Below are positions 58,470-64,000 of a stretch of 64,000 nucleotides of DNA, in pieces. Positions within the stretch are counted from its first letter, which is position 1. Each line of letters begins with the position of its first letter. This DNA comes from Atopsyche davidsoni (taxonomy: Eukaryota > Arthropoda > Insecta > Trichoptera > Hydrobiosidae), in the NCBI GenBank assembly GCA_022113835.1, contig JAILWY010000009.1, positions 1,525,501 through 1,589,500 on the forward strand, in the 5' to 3' direction. Both the position numbers and the translations under genes were made by a program. A model generated the notes under the pieces. It was not told where the DNA came from. It was given only the letters and a program-made list of their open reading frames with translations, and made no database searches.

Positions 58470-61400
58470 ATGGAGGAAAGTAACAAGGAAAATGATAACT
58501 TTACTCCTAAAAAGATTGATCACTCAGATAGTTCTTTAATTAAGAAGTTAAATACGATCACGAAAAACAATGCTTCTGCAACTAAGGTAAGTAGTTGCAC
58601 AGTGCTCTTTTGAGTATGTACAAAATATATCAATTTAATTTTCCATGAATTGTTTGGGATATGCGTTTGTTGTAATGTTGGAATAGATTGTAGCCATAAA
58701 ATATATTGCATTGGTAATCAAGAAGAGATTTGGGACAATTTGTACTACTCTATTATTAACCACCTACTGTAACATTCTAGATTTTTAACCCCATGTTCTT
58801 GTTTGTTTTTTAATCAAATATATTTTCATCTAGCCTCCGGAAATACAAGATTTCTGCATTGTTAAACCTATCAGTCGAGGATCTTTTGGCAAAGTATTTT
58901 TGGGCTATAAAAATACCAATCCTGATCAGTTGTACGCAGTTAAAGTAATGAAAAAATCAGAAATGATCAACAAAAACATGGTCTCACAAGTTGTGACTGA
59001 GAGAAATGCTCTAGCTCTATCAAGAAGTCCATTCTGTGTCCAATTATTTTACTCATTACAGTCAGCATCATCAATTTATTTAGTAAGTTATCATTTTAAA
59101 TTAGTTCATTCATGAAATAATTTTATAGAGTTTTGGCTATTTGAAGTTCTCTAGGGAAAATTTAGTCTTTTCAGTGCTTTGCAGACACTTTGCAGACTTG
59201 TCAGACATATCAAAAAATAATAAACAATATTTTATATGATATTCTGCTTGTCACTCGTTTGGTTTTGCCTGATTAATTTTTAACTGAGCTCTTGGTATTT
59301 GAACACTATCATCTCTTAGATTTCTCAGACCTTAGCGCTGTGTTCATTGGATTCTTTTACATAGTTCCTCTGTTAGACATCTCCATAGGATCTCTATATA
59401 TAATAAAAAAACATAAATTATGTATATTTTCAGGTGATGGAATACATGGTTGGAGGAGATTTAAAGTCTTTGCTAGGTGTGTATGGTTTCCTGGAGGAAT
59501 CAATGGCTGTATTCTATGCTGCAGAGGTCACACTGGCCTTGGAGTACCTCCACAGCCACAGCATTGTCCACCGCGACCTTAAGCCAGACAACATGTTGCT
59601 ATCTGTGGAAGGACATGTCAAGTTGACCGACTTTGGCCTGTCAAGAATTGAAATGCACAGAGGTAAATAAATCTGTTTTTTATAAATATACTTATTAAAT
59701 AGCCCATTAGTTATCATATTTTTAAAAACAAAGAAAATGTACTTAAAGTAAATACATTATGTTTTATATTTTAGATTTGGAAATTTCTGACTTGGTAAAC
59801 TGTACTCCAAGCTTCAATGCCCGCACTCCTGGCCAGTTGCTATCTCTGACTTCGCATCTGTCATTTGGTTCAGGTGGGCCATTGGGAGTGGCGGGCGGTA
59901 AAGGATGTGGGTCTGTAGGTTCCATGGGATCCATGGGGTCTCCTCCCTACCCGAGTGAGAATCTCCTACACACTTTGGAAGAAAGCTGTAAGTCTAGTCA
60001 ACTCTGTATTCATTTATATTTAATTATACAAAATCTAACTATACAAATAAAAATATACAAATTTTTTATATTTTAGCAAAGCGAGGAGTCAATTCTCTAT
60101 TTAAGAACAGTATTGTAAATGAATTTTTAAGTAGGGCATCAATGGATTCCATGAACAATTCCCGCATGTCTGGAATAATGCCCTTTCAATCGGCAGAAAG
60201 TATGTCTATGGACACTAGTCCTAAGGGATATGTAAGATTTTATATTCAAGAATATGTTTACATATTACTTTTATATCTCTTTTTTTTATCTCTTTATTAA
60301 CAATACTATTTTTTCAGGATTCAAATTCATTAACTTCATATCACACCTGTGAAAGTTCTTCATCTACAACACGTGACATATCTTCAAACACAATCGGTAG
60401 CACTCCAATGTTGGATAATAAAGATGTCACCGATATTAATGAATCTCACTTAAACGATTCGGCGTCTGATTGTAAAATGTGTCAAAAAGAAAAATCCAAA
60501 ATGTCTTCACGGTTCACTCGTAGGAGGTCATCGGAAACTACTTCTCCGCTAAGCAGATCAAGATCTTTTAAAAGACCTGATAGTTATCGGTGAGTAAATT
60601 AATGCTATTACCAAAGTAAGTTAAAATATTTATTTGTGGCCTAACTTATATATTATTGATTAAAATTTTAGAGGTATGAAACGTAAACGAGTTCTAAGGG
60701 GGTCTGGTCATCACAGTGATGATGATGTTTGTGATCGAGTCGCTTATCTGACTAAACCGCAAAGTGGAGAATTCCACACCGGGCTGACCCAAGAGATTTT
60801 AGTAATGGAGCTTTCAGATTGCACTCCAAAGCGTAAAGCTTTACATCTCAGTCCAGATGTTGTCAGTAAGAACAGCCCTTTGAAAGGAGTTTTAAAGAAG
60901 AGGTTTGTAAAATCTGAATCTGAATTTACTAGTATTTAATAAAGTACAAATATATGGATTTAAATCATTCTCATTTCAGGTGGTTGTTGCATGACGATGT
61001 TCATACAAATGCTGGTGTAATATTTTCCACACCGGTTTCATCATCAAAGAAGTCCCTTTCTGATTTGGATTCTAAAGTAACCAAAGCCACTCGTTTCGCT
61101 TTGCCATTCAATGATACAAATCCTTCTGATCTTTCACAATTTGCTTCTAATAAAGTTCAACCTTCCACTGTTGAGTGCTTCCCTTTGAGGACTATGAAAA
61201 TGGTATTTATTGAATTTTTATGAAAATAAATTAAATACAAGCACAAATGCAAAATGGAGGAAATTATTGATCTTTTTGTTTTTAGGATGAAGCGGTCTCG
61301 CCAATAGAAAGCACGAAGGTAATCTCGGCAAATCATACTCCGTATAGAACTCCCAAGTCGGTACGGAGAGGGCAGCAAGCATCAGACCAGCGTATCTTGG

Positions 61401-62583
61401 GAACTCCTGACTATCTAGCTCCAGAGCTGCTTCTTCGGTAATACTTGTAATTGATTAAGGTTGGATCATTAATATCTTATCACTTATGTAATCGATGGAC
61501 AATTTACAGAAAGGGCCATGGACCTGCTGTAGACTGGTGGGCATTAGGGGTGTGCTTATATGAGTTTATGACGGGTGTACCTCCCTTCAATGATGAGTCT
61601 CCTCAAGCAGTTTTTAATAACATTTTGCAGAGAAGTAAGTTGTCCTCTTTATTTACCTAAACATATTTATGTCCAATACAACTGGTTAAATCTTAATACA
61701 TTGAACTTACAAAAATACAATAATAATCTATCTACAAAAACGTTGTAAGTTTTTCAGTCTGTTGAGTGTTAAGGAATTAAATTATAAAATAATACCCACT
61801 GAAATTCAATGTTTCATTTTTTGGTTTTCTATAGAATACCTTAAAAAATACGATGCTGATTTTTTGCATGTAAGTTTAGTAAATTTTTCCGCAGCTATGT
61901 GCCGAATTTCAAGACGATAGGATAATATTTTTATTCATAAACTAATTTCATAAAACTATAAAATATGCTTTAGCGAGTTTCAAATATAGGATTTTGTTGT
62001 TCATCGCGAGAATTTCAAATTTAGAACTTTTACAAAAAAACAAATTTTGATGCTTCTTAGAAATTTTCAGTTTATGTCAGTTTGACACAAGTACCAATTT
62101 TATTTTTTTATCGAAATTGCGTTAGAAATTATTAATCACATCATTAATAACTCAAAATGCCTCCGAAAACGTCATTCTGTGACGGGCAACATTTCTAGTT
62201 ATAAAATAATACCCACTGAAATTCAATTTACCTTATCATCAGATATTGAGTGGCCGGAGGGAGAAGAAGCTCTGTCCCCTGAGGCGGTGCTGGCAATTGA
62301 GACATTCCTGACAATGGACCCGGGTAGGCGGCCCGATGCCCCCATTGTCAAGCAGATGTCAATCTTCTCCCATATTGATTGGGAGAATCAACTGAATGTC
62401 ATTCCACCTTTCGTTCCTAATCCTGATAATATGTATGATACAGGATACTTTCAAGGTAAATATAATTTTTACTACGAACTTATTAGACTGTATTTTAATA
62501 TTCTTCTATAAGTAATTTTTGTTTTCTTTTTTCCAGCGAGAAACATCTTACAACATCTTAATGTTTCCAACTTTGAATTGTAA
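58470..62583 (+). CDS. gwl: Greatwall kinase (MASTL), mitotic AGC kinase
   Basis: Twelve exons (58,470-58,586, 58,834-59,082, 59,434-59,662, 59,775-59,987, 60,077-60,231, 60,318-60,589, 60,672-60,902, 60,980-61,202, 61,286-61,437, 61,510-61,634, 62,243-62,455, 62,537-62,583) join in frame to 741 aa. Greatwall phosphorylates endosulfine/ARPP19, which then blocks PP2A-B55 so that cells can enter and stay in mitosis. The glycine loop ISRGSFGKV (first glycine replaced by serine, as in MASTL), lysine in [15 protein letters not shown] at 168-175 and DFG at 188-190 are seen. The activation segment is split by about 410 residues, the Greatwall hallmark, before [11 protein letters not shown] at about 602. 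The AGC tail ends [19 protein letters not shown] and HLNVSNFEL, as in MASTL. The insert is rich in S/T-P sites, likely Cdk targets. Confidence 0.97.
61782..62227 (+). repeat. 29-bp direct repeats bounding an insertion in the penultimate Greatwall intron
   Basis: The 29 bases beginning TTATAAAATAATACCCACTG and ending AAATTCAAT occur at 61,782-61,810 and again at 62,199-62,227, with 388 bases between. Both copies are followed by a polypyrimidine-type stretch and an AG: TTTTCTATAG at about 61,835 after the left copy and CTTATCATCAG at 62,242, the real acceptor, after the right copy. The insert is AT-rich and non-coding. Confidence 0.85.
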
Positions 62584-62587
62584 TAAA
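62582..62587 (+). terminator. Poly(A) signal overlapping the Greatwall stop codon
   Basis: The stop codon TAA is followed directly by TAAAG, so AATAAA spans 62,582-62,587 and shares two bases with the stop. Further candidate signals lie downstream (for example near 62,802), so it may not be the one used. Confidence 0.45.
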
Positions 62588-62599
62588 GCTCCGTAAATG

Positions 62600-63335
62600 A
62601 AATTTTATTTACGAATAATGATAGAATTTCTAGTCTTTAGGTTTTTTAATTTGATAATGTGTCAATGATGTAATATTTATGTATTATTTTAATATTGAAT
62701 GTTAACTTGTAAAAAAAAAATTTTTTTATTTATGAAAAACTTATATTCAATACGGGTTTTATGGAAAACAATTACTACTCTAATATCCTTTCCTAGCTAA
62801 TTAATAAATGCAATAGAAAGAAAACTTGCAAGTTCGTGACTGATTGATAGATTTGATTTTATATTTGATACCTTATTTTGAGATATGATACATTCCGAGA
62901 TTATGTTACGATGTCATAATATCAAAAATATATTTTTTTATTAAATATGTAAAACATGTATATATTTCTTAATTTTTTTGATTTTATGAAATGCGCATTC
63001 TCTATACTTTTTTGCTATAATGAGGTATTTTCAGGAATGTAAATATTTGAAAGGTTATCTATGCTAAAAATTAAATATTATTGTAATTAACTGATATGTT
63101 TCAATATACCTTACACATTTTGAGTTTTGCATTTAAGAGGGTTGAATATGACCATCAATGGCATTAGATAATGAATTTTTTTTATGATTACTCCACCGGT
63201 GGGATCTGAGCAAGGATTCTGTAACTACACTCATCTGTTAGAAGGTTATCAAGCAGTATAAACGGTTCAGAGGAAGTTGCCTTCTCGTTTACAGAGAAAT
63301 TTTATAATTTGAACTTCTTTTTAAAGCTGGTGACA
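62600..63335. other. AT-rich 3' flank of Greatwall
   Basis: Likely 3' untranslated and intergenic DNA; I see no gene. Confidence 0.55.
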
Positions 63336-63339
63336 ATTA

Positions 63340-63402
63340 TTTCACCCGGAATTTCGAACCCTGGATCGTGGGGTCGGCAAGCAAGTTCTGGACCATTAAG
63401 TG
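63340..63402 (-). repeat. tRNA-derived SINE, copy 3
   Basis: On the minus strand: TTAATGGTCCAGAACTTGCT, then TGCCGACC and a clear pol III B-box, GGGTTCGAAATTCC. The GGTCCAG and ACTTGCTTGCC words link it to the copies at 24.7 and 25.8 kb. Confidence 0.6.
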
Positions 63403-64000
63403 ATTTTTTATAATGGGGATAATGAAAATTATTATAGCATATTTCATCCATACTTATTGTTGATCCCAATTTCTTAATTGCATCAGGTTAGGCTAGAATA
63501 AAATTGACCTATATATCACAATTTATTTCACCACACTATAGTGCTTAGTTGCCTATTAATCATTAATTAGTGGGATCTTATGTATGGTAAATAATGTTAG
63601 GAATGTAAAAAAAAAATTATTCATATTTTCATATTTTTATTTCAAAAATCATGCTTTACGTGATTCTTGGGGTCTCATTTCACACTGAAATAATTTTATT
63701 ATGTAATTATTTTCACAAACAATTTTAAATGGCTATTTTTTGTAATGCGTCTGTGATAGTTTACTAAACAATAATCCATATTTTAATTACATTATTTCTA
63801 TAAACTAATGAGGTTGCTAGTGGATATAAAATAAATTTATCAAAAGCAGTTGTAATAAACATAATAAAATATAACTTTAAAACAAGTTTCATACTGGAAT
63901 AGAAGGCATTCATTCTTCTATTATAAAGCTCATTCTTCAATGTATATTATTTAAGAATCGGCTATTGTTTTATTTAATCTTATCTAATGCTACGTTTAAT
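63403..64000. other. AT-rich intergenic stretch
   Basis: I see nothing here that I can identify. Confidence 0.5.

Noticed and set aside
61835..61870. Mini-exon in the Greatwall intron
   Set aside because: Acceptor and donor look usable, but its inclusion leaves phase 0 where the next exon needs phase 1, so it would break the kinase frame. Kept only as a finding.
1..64000. CRISPR arrays, bacterial operons, rRNA genes
   Set aside because: No regularly spaced repeats, no Shine-Dalgarno-led gene runs and no rRNA sequence; the spliced genes show a eukaryotic nuclear genome.

Overview
This is a 64 kb piece of an animal nuclear genome, almost certainly from an insect. Its genes have short GT-AG introns, the DNA is AT-rich with scattered CpG-rich islands, the transposons are of types common in insects (mariner, pogo, hAT, Jockey-type LINE, tRNA-derived SINEs), and the recognisable proteins look arthropod-like. 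I could not fix the order from sequence alone.

The window has two halves. Bases 1 to about 43,200 hold no protein gene that I can recognise. They are AT-rich sequence with CpG-rich patches (about 7.1-7.4, 10.9-11.2, 20.0-20.3, 21.3-22.35, 36.2-36.5 and 40.8-41.1 kb) and many mobile-element relics. The relics include a LINE reverse-transcriptase tail embedded in a degenerate repeat (7.4-8.2 kb), a pogo-like MITE (11.4-11.8 kb), a hAT MITE with a perfect 8-bp target duplication (13.1-13.6 kb), a TA-flanked MITE (18.9-19.05 kb), a mariner transposase fragment (24.1-24.5 kb), a mariner deletion derivative with both ends (32.1-32.6 kb), several tRNA-derived SINEs and Penelope-like tails. The CpG islands could be promoters or 5' exons of a gene lying outside the window.

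Bases 43,200 to 62,600 are gene-dense. Eight genes follow one another on strictly alternating strands, giving four head-to-head pairs: a 71-residue single-pass membrane protein (-) with SF3B6 (+); one FUN14 protein (-) with a second FUN14 paralogue (+); a nine-finger TFIIIA-like zinc-finger protein (-) with a GILT-like thiol reductase (+); and SPF45/RBM17 (-) with the Greatwall/MASTL kinase (+). All the multi-exon models were built by hand from splice sites and close in frame: SF3B6 128 aa, FUN14-a 134 aa, FUN14-b 177 aa, TFIIIA-like 367 aa, GILT-like 235 aa, SPF45 402 aa and Greatwall 741 aa.

The set is mostly housekeeping: two splicing factors (SF3B6 at the branch site, SPF45 in 3' splice-site choice), a 5S rRNA transcription factor, a mitotic kinase, two mitochondrial outer-membrane proteins and a lysosomal reductase. 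I see no sign that they form one pathway. Their shared feature is the compact divergent layout, which suggests bidirectional promoters. The final 1.4 kb is AT-rich sequence downstream of Greatwall with one SINE relic.
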